Origin: Yoonia sp. R2331 | GTDB taxonomy: Bacteria > Pseudomonadota > Alphaproteobacteria > Rhodobacterales > Rhodobacteraceae | DNA: 64,000 bases | Assembly: GCF_041103235.1 (NCBI RefSeq) | Contig: NZ_JBGCUN010000001.1 | Location: 806,001 to 870,000, forward strand | Reading direction: 5' to 3' | Made by a program: the position numbers and the translations under genes | Shown here: positions 53,794 to 61,186 of the stretch, piece after piece | Layout of the letters: every line of letters begins with the position of its first letter | Numbering within the stretch: position 1 is the stretch's first letter | Notes under the pieces: model-generated | What the model was told of the DNA's origin: nothing | Seen by the model: the letters and a program-made list of their open reading frames with translations, nothing else | Databases searched by the model: none

Positions 53794-54279
53794 TTAGCCG
53801 ATGCAGTCCGGTGTGGGCAAAACAGCCCGCGCCATATCATCAAATTCGGCAAGATTGCCGTTAGGGCTGGCGAGCGTTGCACCTGCAATTTCTGATCCTG
53901 CGACGCGGATTTGTCCAAGCGCACCAGCGGCTTGCGTGTCATCAATGTCTGCGCTGATGATGGCTACGCTGCCTGCGTCAAAATCGGTGATCGTCAACGT
54001 CAGCACCTGATCCCCATCAGCAACGTCAGTCATAGTGACGGCGCCTGTCACAACCTCGACCGGTTGGAGAACCTCGACCCCGGCACCACTGCCTGTGACA
54101 TCAAAGATCAGGCCGGCAGGGGCAGCCGCAAGATTGATCGTCAGGTCAAATGTACCAAGATCACAGCCTTGATTTTCCAGGATAAATTGGTCCTTCGGCG
54201 CGCCTTCCACAAAGGTGACAGTGACATCAGCATTGGCGGCAAGGGGCGTCAGAACGAGGATCAATGGGATGAGGCGCAT
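53794..54279 (-). CDS. Exported protein, possibly aggregation-factor-core-like
   Basis: A 161-residue precursor with a signal peptide (MRLIPLILVLTPLAANA, cleavage near 17). The mature part is beta-rich: VTVTFVEGAPKDQFILENQG, FDLTINLAAAPAGLIFDVTGSGAGVEVLQP, then VLTLTITDFDAGSVAIISADIDD. The pattern resembles the proteins annotated as aggregation factor core in Rhodobacterales; the name is weak evidence for adhesion. It ends next to nusB without a gap. A 16-bp perfect palindrome lies 91 bases upstream of its start. Confidence 0.65.
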   Translation of the reverse strand: MRLIPLILVLTPLAANADVTVTFVEGAPKDQFILENQGCDLGTFDLTINLAAAPAGLIFDVTGSGAGVEVLQPVEVVTGAVTMTDVADGDQVLTLTITDFDAGSVAIISADIDDTQAAGALGQIRVAGSEIAGATLASPNGNLAEFDDMARAVLPTPDCIG

Positions 54280-54369
54280 GGAGGTCTCCTTTACAGGAGG
54301 ACCTAGCGTGGTGTCGTGAGAAGAAAAGTGGCGGGAACCGCAGCGACCGTTGGGGGCTTATTCCCGAGG

Positions 54370-54385
54370 ACCTGTATATACAGGT
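54370..54385. promoter_or_regulatory. 16-bp perfect palindrome, candidate operator
   Basis: ACCTGTATATACAGGT reads the same on both strands. It lies 91 bases upstream of the exported-protein gene at 53794-54279. Outer halves ACCTGT/ACAGGT resemble LuxR-type boxes, but the spacing is shorter than the usual 18-20 bp. Regulator unknown. Confidence 0.5.
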
Positions 54386-54485
54386 GGGCGCCGGATAACT
54401 GAACCAGGGCTCAGACAGAGCCAGCTCCCTCGGATTTGCTTAAGGCCACTGGAATGTAGCCACCGTGAACACGAGAAGAGCAGAA

Positions 54486-54512
54486 GCCCGCCGACAACTT
54501 AGGTAGGCGGGC
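54486..54512 (-). terminator. Hairpin downstream of the small membrane peptide gene
   Basis: GCCCGCC-13-GGCGGGC, a perfect 7-bp GC-rich stem that starts 20 bases after the stop of the small gene at 54533-54673. There is no clear T-run, so termination is only a possibility. Confidence 0.35.
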
Positions 54513-54532
54513 AGGGGGCTTGGGGCAAGGTC

Positions 54533-54673
54533 TTAGGAGGCTGTTTTCAGCAAAAGACCGTTGGGGCCAACAAGGCTTTTGGGCAGATAAGGCAGGATCG
54601 TCCGCTCTGCGACCGCAAGGGTCACGAGGGTCAGGCAGATTTCCATGAAGGTCACATCAGAAAACAGGGACAT
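54533..54673 (-). CDS. Putative small membrane peptide
   Basis: A 46-residue open frame. GGAG lies 7 bases before the ATG at 54673, which supports translation. The sequence MSLFSDVTFMEICLTLVTLA followed by AERTILPYLP has one membrane-spanning stretch (about 5-28) and a short tail. A longer frame to 54718 lacks a good ribosome site. No homolog is known to me; it may be noise. Confidence 0.4.
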   Translation of the reverse strand: MSLFSDVTFMEICLTLVTLAVAERTILPYLPKSLVGPNGLLLKTAS

Positions 54674-54814
54674 CGGACAACTCCAAAAAACTTGTGTTGC
54701 ATTTGTTTTGCTTTCCAATCACGGCGGAAACATGACGGACAAGGGGCTTTTTGTCCGATGACGCCGGGTCAATGTGCCGCAATTCAGCCCTATTTCCGGG
54801 CTGGCTTGACCGAT

Positions 54815-54829
54815 GTTTACCTTTTGTTC
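54815..54829 (+). promoter_or_regulatory. Candidate LexA (SOS) box before mmcB
   Basis: GTTT-acctttt-GTTC differs by one base from the alphaproteobacterial LexA box GTTC-N7-GTTC. It ends 11 bases before the mmcB ATG, a position suited to repression. mmcB is known as SOS-controlled in Caulobacter. Confidence 0.65.
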
Positions 54830-54840
54830 ATATTTGAGCC

Positions 54841-55299
54841 ATGCCTGATGACGCCCAAATCCCTGCCCTGATGCCCGGTCAACTGCTGGCGCGCGGGGTG
54901 TCGCGGCATTTGCGGAGCCATGATTTTGTCAGTGTTGAGGAACTTGTGCCGACTTCTGGCCTGCGGGTGGACGTCATGGGGTTGGGCCCGAAGTCCGAGA
55001 TCTGGGTGATCGAGTGCAAGTCATCCCGCGCAGATTTTCAGTCTGACCACAAATGGCAAAGTTATCTTGAATGGTGCGATCGGTTCTTTTGGGCGGTGGA
55101 TCAGGATTTCCCGACAGAGCTACTGCCGGAGGGCACAGGCCTGATCATTGCAGATGCCTATGACGCAGAGATCATCCGCATGGGGCCAGAGACCAAACTG
55201 GCGGCCGCAAGGCGCAAGGTGATGGTCCAGAAAATTGCCCGCCACGCCGCAATTCGGGCGCAGGCGGCGCGTGATCCGGGGTTCCAGATCGCCTGGTAG
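54841..55299 (+). CDS. mmcB: MmcB family DNA repair protein
   Basis: A 152-residue protein of the MmcB family, first seen as an SOS-induced mitomycin-resistance factor in Caulobacter. It has a PD-(D/E)XK nuclease-like core: VDVMGL, then EIWVIECKSSRADFQSDHKW with the catalytic-type Glu-x-Lys, and YLEWCDRFFWAVD. The candidate LexA box just upstream supports damage induction. Converges on the DUF6324 gene, with two palindromic hairpins between. Confidence 0.88.
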   Translation: MPDDAQIPALMPGQLLARGVSRHLRSHDFVSVEELVPTSGLRVDVMGLGPKSEIWVIECKSSRADFQSDHKWQSYLEWCDRFFWAVDQDFPTELLPEGTGLIIADAYDAEIIRMGPETKLAAARRKVMVQKIARHAAIRAQAARDPGFQIAW

Positions 55300-55304
55300 G
55301 GCGG

Positions 55305-55325
55305 CGAATTTTCGTCGAAAATTCG
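55305..55325. terminator. Palindromic hairpin after mmcB
   Basis: CGAATTTTCG-T-CGAAAATTCG is a perfect 10-bp inverted repeat, starting 6 bases after the mmcB stop. It shares the TTTTCGTCGAAAA core with 14680-14700. Likely terminator working in both directions. Confidence 0.55.
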
Positions 55326-55332
55326 GGACCTT

Positions 55333-55353
55333 AGATTCTTCGACGAAAAATCT
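55333..55353. terminator. Palindromic hairpin after the DUF6324 gene
   Basis: AGATTCTTCG-A-CGAAAAATCT (one mismatch) ends one base before the stop codon of the opposite gene, so it directly follows that gene. With the element at 55305 it forms a back-to-back pair in the convergent gap. Confidence 0.5.
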
Positions 55354-55545
55354 TCAGCGCTTCTTGACGGCCTGTGCTGCCATGGCGGCGGCCTTGATTT
55401 CTTCGGCGATTTCAAGGGCTTCGTCGGGCTCAAAATCCATCGGGATCTCAACGCCGGTGCCTTCAATGAAGAGCCGCACCATCCCATGATCGGTTGGTCC
55501 GATTTGCAAATTTGCTTCGATGTCGCGTTCGTCGTTGATGCCCAT
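55354..55545 (-). CDS. DUF6324 family small protein
   Basis: A 63-residue acidic protein (MGINDERDIEANLQIGPTDH, then EPDEALEIAEEIKAAAMAAQAVKKR) matching the small DUF6324 family of Rhodobacterales. It looks like a beta strand pair plus a C-terminal helix. A GGAGGGTCCC ribosome site precedes the ATG at 55545. Function unknown. Confidence 0.78.
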   Translation of the reverse strand: MGINDERDIEANLQIGPTDHGMVRLFIEGTGVEIPMDFEPDEALEIAEEIKAAAMAAQAVKKR

Positions 55546-55626
55546 GGGACCCTCCTGATCTTCACCCTTTATGACAGACCCAAGGGACTTGCAATCGCCC
55601 TGCAGGGGCGCTAAATCCGCCCCAGT

Positions 55627-55703
55627 GCCGCCTTAGCTCAGTTGGTTAGAGCGCTTGATTGTGGATCAAGAGGTCCCTGGTTCGAGACCAGGAGGTGGTA
55701 CCA
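55627..55703 (+). tRNA. tRNA-His (anticodon GTG)
   Basis: Complete cloverleaf: acceptor GCCGCCT pairs with AGGTGGT, anticodon stem CTTGA/TCAAG around TTGTGGA gives anticodon GTG, T arm CCTGG-TTCGAGA-CCAGG, and CCA encoded. The base before G1 is T and the discriminator is A73 with a G1-T72 pair, so the usual G-1:C73 pair is absent, as known for a subset of alphaproteobacteria. Confidence 0.96.
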
Positions 55704-55721
55704 TTAACCCCAAATCCGCCA

Positions 55722-55765
55722 ATACACATCCGATGCACATCGCATGCACAACCCATGCGTATGAT
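55722..55765 (+). repeat. Four-unit 11-bp ATGCAC repeat array (array B)
   Basis: ATACACATCCG, ATGCACATCGC, ATGCACAACCC and ATGCGTATGAT follow without gap 18 bases after tRNA-His. Two units closely match those of array A at 35161-35204 (for example ATGCACAACCC and ATGCACAAACC), on the other strand. Confidence 0.75.
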
Positions 55766-55799
55766 TGTCTGAAGTTGGGTTTACTTAATCCACCGCACG

Positions 55800-56102
55800 T
55801 CAGTTCAAAGCCATCTCTGCCACCAGCGGAGCCCAACCAGCGCCATGCATATCACGGTCTTGAACGTCTCCTTGGATGGTCGGACGCGGTAACGAAAATT
55901 TAACGACATGCAAATCGGCAATATCAAAGCGTTTGAGCATTTCTGGCGTCACAGCGAAGGCGGCGGCGACCCGGTCCGTGGACAGACCCGCCACAACCCG
56001 GTCGAAGGCAGCGCCGTTGCCGCAGAAGATATCAACGGTCAGCCAGAATGGCCCTGCGTTCTTGGACCGGACCTTGACCACCACGTCACCAACGGTTGTC
56101 AT
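55800..56102 (-). CDS. DUF4387 domain protein
   Basis: A 100-residue protein with the DUF4387 signature VVKVRSKNAGPFWLTVDIFC and later ADLHVVKFSLPRPTIQGD. DUF4387 proteins are typically encoded next to, or fused to, AtuA-like proteins, as here: the start overlaps the atuA-like stop (ATGA). Probably a small subunit of the same enzyme. Last gene of the tctCBA-atuA-DUF4387 run. Confidence 0.88.
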   Translation of the reverse strand: MTTVGDVVVKVRSKNAGPFWLTVDIFCGNGAAFDRVVAGLSTDRVAAAFAVTPEMLKRFDIADLHVVKFSLPRPTIQGDVQDRDMHGAGWAPLVAEMALN

Positions 56103-57418
56103 TGCAGAACCTCAAGCCGGAACGCCGCCATCGGGTCATGAAGTTCCATCACATGGTGCAAGGCAAAGCCATAGACCGCGCCCCGGTCGGTTTCAGCGGG
56201 TGAGAATGGGAAGCTGAACGTGGGCTGTTCCTCGCCACGGGTCAGGGGGTGGTGCAAGAGGTAGGGGTTCAGCAGCATGGCAATCGCGCGCGCCGTGTCC
56301 TGATCTGCGGCGGTGACAATGCCCATCACGCCCACTTCGTGTGGTGTCGTCTGCCGTGTTTCCAGATCACCCAGCGTCGCGGATTGGCCGATGATCCGCA
56401 GCTCTGTCGTGTGGGCAACATCGCCCAGCCGGTCGGCCACTTTGATTGCATGTTTGGCGGCGATGTCGTCACACCACGCCTGCACGTTAGCCACGTAATG
56501 TGCATCGCGGATCGTGGCCATGATGATGGTTTGATAGCCCACGACCCGCGCCCCTTCGAGCTTGACCGTGTAGCTCGCCGCAGGCACCCATTTGGCACCT
56601 TCGACCCGGACACGGGTATCGTCGAGAGCTGCGTAGCGGGCGGCGGTCACGTCCAGATGGCCGCCCGGTTCGTGTAGGATGAAGGGATCGGAGTTTTCAT
56701 AGAGCATATGCGCGCTGACGGTATGGGGCGTCGCATGGGCACCGTCGGCCAGCGGCGTGACGGTAAAGCCCTGCGCGTCGAAATCCACGAGGATCACGCC
56801 AGACTGCGGGTTGGTGGCACAGAGCGCGCCACATTCGCCGATCTTGGCCCCGTGCCAAGCCCCGCCCGGGTCATCGCCGTTTTGCAGGGGCAGGGCGGCG
56901 ATGATCGCGGTGTCGGTGGTGCGACCCGCGATAATGATGTCGGCGCCGGTGCCCAACGCGGCCTGTATCTGTTCGGCACCTGCAAGTGCCACCACATGGG
57001 TGCATTGGGCAATCGTGGCGGCATCCACATCAGGTGCGCCGGGCAGGGGGGTGATGTCGCCCACCTGCGCCTGTTCGGACTTCAGCGTGGCAATGGTGGC
57101 GGCCATGTTTTCCTCGGCCAAGACCTCTCGCGTGATGTCGACCAGCCAGTCGACGGTGCTGTCAGTGCCACAGGTGCCAGCGGTGCCAATGACCAGCGGG
57201 CATCCGGCAGCGGCGCGGGCGCGGATCAGCCCGGCCCATTCCACCTTGGTGCTGGCGCGGGTGTATTTTGACACGCCGCGCCCCAGATAGGATGGCCCGC
57301 TGTCGGTGGACCCGCCATCAATGGCAATCAGGTCGGGTTTTGCGGCGATGCCGCGGTCAAGGGCGGTCTGGTCATAGCCCAGACCAAGTGCGCCAGATGG
57401 AATCAGGATGCGGGTCAT
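56099..57418 (-). CDS. AtuA-like (acyclic terpene utilisation, DUF1446) family protein
   Basis: A 439-residue protein of the AtuA/DUF1446 family. AtuA is needed for citronellol/geraniol breakdown in Pseudomonas, but many relatives sit with carboxylate transporters, so the terpene link does not carry over automatically. Visible motifs are AIDGGSTDSGPSYLGRG near residue 33, IGTAGTCGTDSTVDW and the ADIIIAGRTTDTAIIAAL block. It lies between tctA (16-base gap) and DUF4387 (overlap), indicating catabolism of the imported acid. Confidence 0.9.
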   Translation of the reverse strand: MTRILIPSGALGLGYDQTALDRGIAAKPDLIAIDGGSTDSGPSYLGRGVSKYTRASTKVEWAGLIRARAAAGCPLVIGTAGTCGTDSTVDWLVDITREVLAEENMAATIATLKSEQAQVGDITPLPGAPDVDAATIAQCTHVVALAGAEQIQAALGTGADIIIAGRTTDTAIIAALPLQNGDDPGGAWHGAKIGECGALCATNPQSGVILVDFDAQGFTVTPLADGAHATPHTVSAHMLYENSDPFILHEPGGHLDVTAARYAALDDTRVRVEGAKWVPAASYTVKLEGARVVGYQTIIMATIRDAHYVANVQAWCDDIAAKHAIKVADRLGDVAHTTELRIIGQSATLGDLETRQTTPHEVGVMGIVTAADQDTARAIAMLLNPYLLHHPLTRGEEQPTFSFPFSPAETDRGAVYGFALHHVMELHDPMAAFRLEVLQ

Positions 57419-57434
57419 ATCGGGCCTTTTTGGG

Positions 57435-58940
57435 TTAGTCGGTGATCGCTTGCGGCTTTTTCAGAATGCCGCGCAGGAACATCGGGGCGACAAAACCCGC
57501 GATGGCGGCGACCCAGAGGCCGATGGCGATGGGTGACGAGAAAAGATAGGTCACATCGCCATCAGACAGGGTCATCGCACGGCGCAGGGCGTTTTCCATG
57601 TTGCCGCCCAGCAGGATGCCAAGGATCACCGGCACGGTCGGGATATCCAGCTTGCGCAGGAAATAGCCCAGCACACCAAAGCCGACCATCATCAGCAGAT
57701 CAAAGTAGCTGCCCGAGAGCGAGTAGATCCCCACGAAGGAAATCATCGTGACACCCGGCAACAGGATCCATGCGGGCACCATCAGCACCTTCACGAAGAT
57801 TTTGACCATCGGCACGTTCATCAAGAGCAGCACCACGTTGGCGATGAGAAGTGAGGCGATCAGGCCCCAAACCACCTCTGGCCGGTCCGAAAACAGCGTC
57901 GGCCCCGGCGTGATGTTGAGCGTCATCAGAAGTGCGAGCAAGACGGCGGTTGTGCCGGACCCCGGCACGCCCAGTGTCAGCATTGGCACCAGCGCACCAC
58001 CGGCAGCGGCGTTGTTGCCCGCCTCTGGTGCGGCGACGCCTTTGGGCACGCCTGTGCCAAACCCGCCCTTTTCACCAGCGATGGATTTTTCCGACATATA
58101 GGCCATGAACGACCCCAAAGAGGCCCCGGCACCGGGCAGGATGCCTGCGATGAACCCCACGACAGAGGCGCGCAGCATGGTCCATTTCGTGGACAGGATG
58201 TCACGCACCGGGATGCGCACCTTGTCGAGTTTCACGCCGATGGACGACCCTTTGCCGTGGCTTTCGATAAAAAAGAACACCTCTGCCACCGCAAAGAGTC
58301 CGACAATCGCCACAAGGAAGTCGACCCCGTCAAAGAGGTGCAGATTGCCCCCTGTCAGGCGCGGCAGGCCAGAGGATGAATCGACCCCGATGGTCGCGAT
58401 GCCAAGGCCGATACAGGCGGCAAGCGCTGCTTTGGCTTGATTGTTAGAGGCCATGCCGCCAAGGGTGCAGAACGCCAGCAGATAAAGGGCAAAGTATTCT
58501 GCGGGGCCAAAGTAGAACGCCACGCGCGCCAGTGACGGGGCCAGGACCATCAAGCCCACGGTTGCCAGAAACGCGCCCACGAAAGAGGCAACCCCCGACA
58601 GCACGAGTGCGTCACCTGCGCGGCCTTGTTTCGCCATTGGGTAGCCATCCAGCGTGGTCATCAGTGCGGGTTCGTCGCCGGGGATGTTCAGCAGGATCGA
58701 GCTGATCCGCCCGCCGTACATCGCGCCGTAATAGACGGAGGTCATCAGCACCAGTGCAGAGGTCGCATCAAGCCCAAGAGTAAAGGTGATCGGGATCAGG
58801 ATTGCCACGCCGTTCGAGGGCCCAAGCCCCGGCAGCGCGCCGATGATTGTGCCCAGAAAGCAGCCACAAACGGCCAGAAACAGGGTGTAGGGTGACAGGG
58901 CCACGCCAAAGCCCAGTGCGAGGTTGGAAAGGATGTCCAC
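57435..58940 (-). CDS. Tripartite tricarboxylate transporter, large permease TctA
   Basis: A 501-residue permease with about 10-12 membrane helices. TctA signatures are GALPGLGPSNGVAILIP, YGGRISSILLNIPGDEPA, LPGAGASLGSFMAY and GVPGSGTTAVLLALLM. The start is GTG at 58940 with GGGGGG 7 bases before it; the frame is open to 59141. Moves a carboxylate with TctB, using an ion gradient, after capture by TctC. Substrate unknown. Confidence 0.93.
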   Translation of the reverse strand: MDILSNLALGFGVALSPYTLFLAVCGCFLGTIIGALPGLGPSNGVAILIPITFTLGLDATSALVLMTSVYYGAMYGGRISSILLNIPGDEPALMTTLDGYPMAKQGRAGDALVLSGVASFVGAFLATVGLMVLAPSLARVAFYFGPAEYFALYLLAFCTLGGMASNNQAKAALAACIGLGIATIGVDSSSGLPRLTGGNLHLFDGVDFLVAIVGLFAVAEVFFFIESHGKGSSIGVKLDKVRIPVRDILSTKWTMLRASVVGFIAGILPGAGASLGSFMAYMSEKSIAGEKGGFGTGVPKGVAAPEAGNNAAAGGALVPMLTLGVPGSGTTAVLLALLMTLNITPGPTLFSDRPEVVWGLIASLLIANVVLLLMNVPMVKIFVKVLMVPAWILLPGVTMISFVGIYSLSGSYFDLLMMVGFGVLGYFLRKLDIPTVPVILGILLGGNMENALRRAMTLSDGDVTYLFSSPIAIGLWVAAIAGFVAPMFLRGILKKPQAITD

Positions 58941-58941
58941 G

Positions 58942-59433
58942 TCAGTGCCCCCCAACAAATGGAATGAGAATGGTGATCGCGTCCCAGAGCTTCTCAGCGG
59001 TGGGGATGCGGTAGGCGACGATGTTGCCAAGCTCCAGCCCGTATTTGAACAGGACAAACAGGCCCAGCGACAGGCCAAGCCCGGAAAGGGCGGCGGGAAT
59101 GACACGCGGCGAGATTTGGTAGCTGATGATGCCAGCGGCAAAGATCGTGGGCAGAATGAAGCCCAGGGGTGTCAGCATGACCGCGTAGATCGCCAGCACC
59201 AGCACGGCAATGCCCATGTTGATCCAGGATCCGATGGGGGGCCAGGCGGGATCGGGGTCAGGCTTGAACAGCATGAAAAGCGAGCAGATCGCAGCAACGG
59301 TTCCAATCATGTAGGGAAAGAGTTTGGGCAGAAATTCGCCCGAGAACATGTTTGTCTGGATCTGAGTGGCGGCCGCGAGATACGCGACCGCCGTGATCAG
59401 AGCGACCAGACCAAATATCCGGTCGGCAGCCAT
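58942..59433 (-). CDS. Tripartite tricarboxylate transporter, small permease TctB
   Basis: A 163-residue, four-helix membrane protein of the TctB family (RIFGLVALITAVAYLAA, then FLPKLFPYMIGTVAAICS). Starts on the last base of the tctC stop (TAATG) and ends one base before tctA. Partners TctA in the inner membrane. Confidence 0.9.
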   Translation of the reverse strand: MAADRIFGLVALITAVAYLAAATQIQTNMFSGEFLPKLFPYMIGTVAAICSLFMLFKPDPDPAWPPIGSWINMGIAVLVLAIYAVMLTPLGFILPTIFAAGIISYQISPRVIPAALSGLGLSLGLFVLFKYGLELGNIVAYRIPTAEKLWDAITILIPFVGGH

Positions 59434-60398
59434 TACTGGAGCACTCCCAGTTCTTTGGACATGGCGTTGATGTCGGCCACAAGACCATCAACGTATGACT
59501 GGAAGTCGCCGCCCACTTTGGTGAAGGGGGCCAGACCGTTGTCAGCCATGGCTTGCGCCCATTCGTCCGAGTCAGCGACCATTTGCAGCTTTTCGGCCCA
59601 TTCGTTGAAGCGGTCATCCGAGATGCCCTTGGGCACGTAAAGGCCACGCCAGTTCACGGCCACAACGTCATAGCCCTGTTCCTTGGCGGTGGGGATGTCT
59701 TCGAACCCCGGGACGCGTTCGTCTGTCAGGACAGCAATCACGCGGATGTCGCCGTTGGCGAGGAAAGACACCACTTCGGACATATCGCCGGTCATCGCCT
59801 GAGTAAAGCCACCCACGGTCTGGGTGATCGCGTCAGCGCCACCGTCCACACCGATGTATTTCACGGATGTGATGTCGGTGAAGCCAGCCTCTTTCAGGAC
59901 CATCAGCGGCTTGAGGTGGTCAAAGCCCCCCACAGCAGAGCCACCAGCAAAGGCGACAGAGCCGGGATCGGCCAAAATTGCGTCGACCAGATCATTCAGC
60001 GACTGGTATTCGCTGTCAGCGGCCACGGCGATCACGCCCGGATCGGCACCAATGGCACCGACAAAGCGGACCTGATCGGCGGTCATGCCAGCATAGGCGT
60101 TCTGCGCCAGACGGGTGGTTGTCGCGGAAGAGGCGGCGACGATCAGGTCAGCGTCATCGCTGCGTTCGGCCACAACAGTATTATAGGCCAGACCACCGCC
60201 CGCGCCGGGCATGTTGGTGACCTGCACGGGCTTGTCCACAGCACCAATGTCAAACAGGATCTTGCCGATCTGGCGGCAGGTGAAGTCCCAGCCACCGCCG
60301 GGGTTGGCCGGTGCAATGCACTCTGCCGCAGAAGCGGTGGTGCCGCCAAAGGACAGTACGGCTGTCAGGGCGAATGCGCCCAGTGTCGTCTTTTTCAT
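59433..60398 (-). CDS. Tripartite tricarboxylate transporter, periplasmic binding protein TctC
   Basis: A 321-residue precursor with a signal peptide (MKKTTLGAFALTAVLSFGGTTASA, cleavage near 24). ECIAPANPGGGWDFTCRQIG, NMPGAGGGLAYNTVV and KYIGVDGGADAITQTVGG are TctC hallmarks for carboxylate binding. GGGAGGAA upstream supports the ATG at 60398. First gene of the transporter and catabolic operon, divergent from tctD. Confidence 0.94.
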   Translation of the reverse strand: MKKTTLGAFALTAVLSFGGTTASAAECIAPANPGGGWDFTCRQIGKILFDIGAVDKPVQVTNMPGAGGGLAYNTVVAERSDDADLIVAASSATTTRLAQNAYAGMTADQVRFVGAIGADPGVIAVAADSEYQSLNDLVDAILADPGSVAFAGGSAVGGFDHLKPLMVLKEAGFTDITSVKYIGVDGGADAITQTVGGFTQAMTGDMSEVVSFLANGDIRVIAVLTDERVPGFEDIPTAKEQGYDVVAVNWRGLYVPKGISDDRFNEWAEKLQMVADSDEWAQAMADNGLAPFTKVGGDFQSYVDGLVADINAMSKELGVLQ

Positions 60399-60470
60399 GA
60401 TGTTGTTCCTCCCAGAACGTCGTTGGCAAAGAGCGTTTTGCCCTCTTGCTGCGCCTACCCTTTCGCCGCA

Positions 60471-60489
60471 ACCTGACAGGAACCTGTCA
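60471..60489. promoter_or_regulatory. Candidate TctD operator
   Basis: TGACAGG-AA-CCTGTCA is a 7-bp perfect inverted repeat, and the same stretch also reads as a direct repeat ACCTGNCA with 11-base spacing (60471 and 60482), the pattern bound by OmpR/PhoB-type regulators. It lies in the 122-base gap between tctC and tctD, 31 bases before tctD. Confidence 0.6.
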
Positions 60490-60520
60490 TCGGACAGGAT
60501 TTTTGCCGGGGGGAGAAACG

Positions 60521-61186
60521 GTGCGGTTTTTGCTGGTCGAGGATCATCCTGATCTGGGGGCCTCTGTGCAGGCGCGGCTGGCGCTGGATGGCCATGCGGT
60601 GGATTGGGCCGCCACATTGGCCGATGCAGAGGACCATCTGGCGGCCGCGCAATACGATTTGATCCTGCTGGATATCATGCTGCCCGACGGCGACGGCCGC
60701 GACTTTCTGGCGGCTGAACGCAGGCGCGGGCGCGACACGCCGGTGATCGTGATGACCGCCCGGTCTGCGGTGTCTGACCGGGTCGAAATGCTGGATACGG
60801 GCGCGGACGACTATGTCACAAAGCCCTTTGATTTCGCAGAGTTAGAGGCCCGCGTTCGTGCTGTTTTGCGCAGGCGCGCGGGCGTGGCACAAACCCAGCA
60901 GACATTTGCCGATCTGGCCTTTGACCCGCTGGCCGCAACGGTCACGATTGCGGGCGAAGCGCGCGAGTTGCGCAACCGCGAATTGCGGCTGTTTGAAATC
61001 CTTGTGGCTGCGCCCGAACGCATCTTTTCCAAGGCGCAATTGTGCGACCGATTGTTGAACGCCGCAGAGGCGGTGACCGACAATGCGATCGAGGTTTACG
61101 TGGGCCGGCTGCGCCGCAAACTGGAAGGATCGAAAGCGCGGATCGAGACAGTGCGCGGCGTTGGCTACAGGCTGACGCAGGGATGA
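60521..61186 (+). CDS. Response regulator TctD (OmpR family)
   Basis: A 221-residue regulator: receiver domain with phospho-acceptor Asp in LILLDIMLPDGDGR near residue 51, the conserved Lys in VTKPFDF near 101, and an OmpR-type winged helix (LRNRELRLFEIL ... VGRLRRKLEGSKARIETVRGVGYRL). Starts at GTG after GGGGGAG. Coupled to tctE (ATGA). It should control the divergent tctCBA operon. Confidence 0.92.
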   Translation: MRFLLVEDHPDLGASVQARLALDGHAVDWAATLADAEDHLAAAQYDLILLDIMLPDGDGRDFLAAERRRGRDTPVIVMTARSAVSDRVEMLDTGADDYVTKPFDFAELEARVRAVLRRRAGVAQTQQTFADLAFDPLAATVTIAGEARELRNRELRLFEILVAAPERIFSKAQLCDRLLNAAEAVTDNAIEVYVGRLRRKLEGSKARIETVRGVGYRLTQG

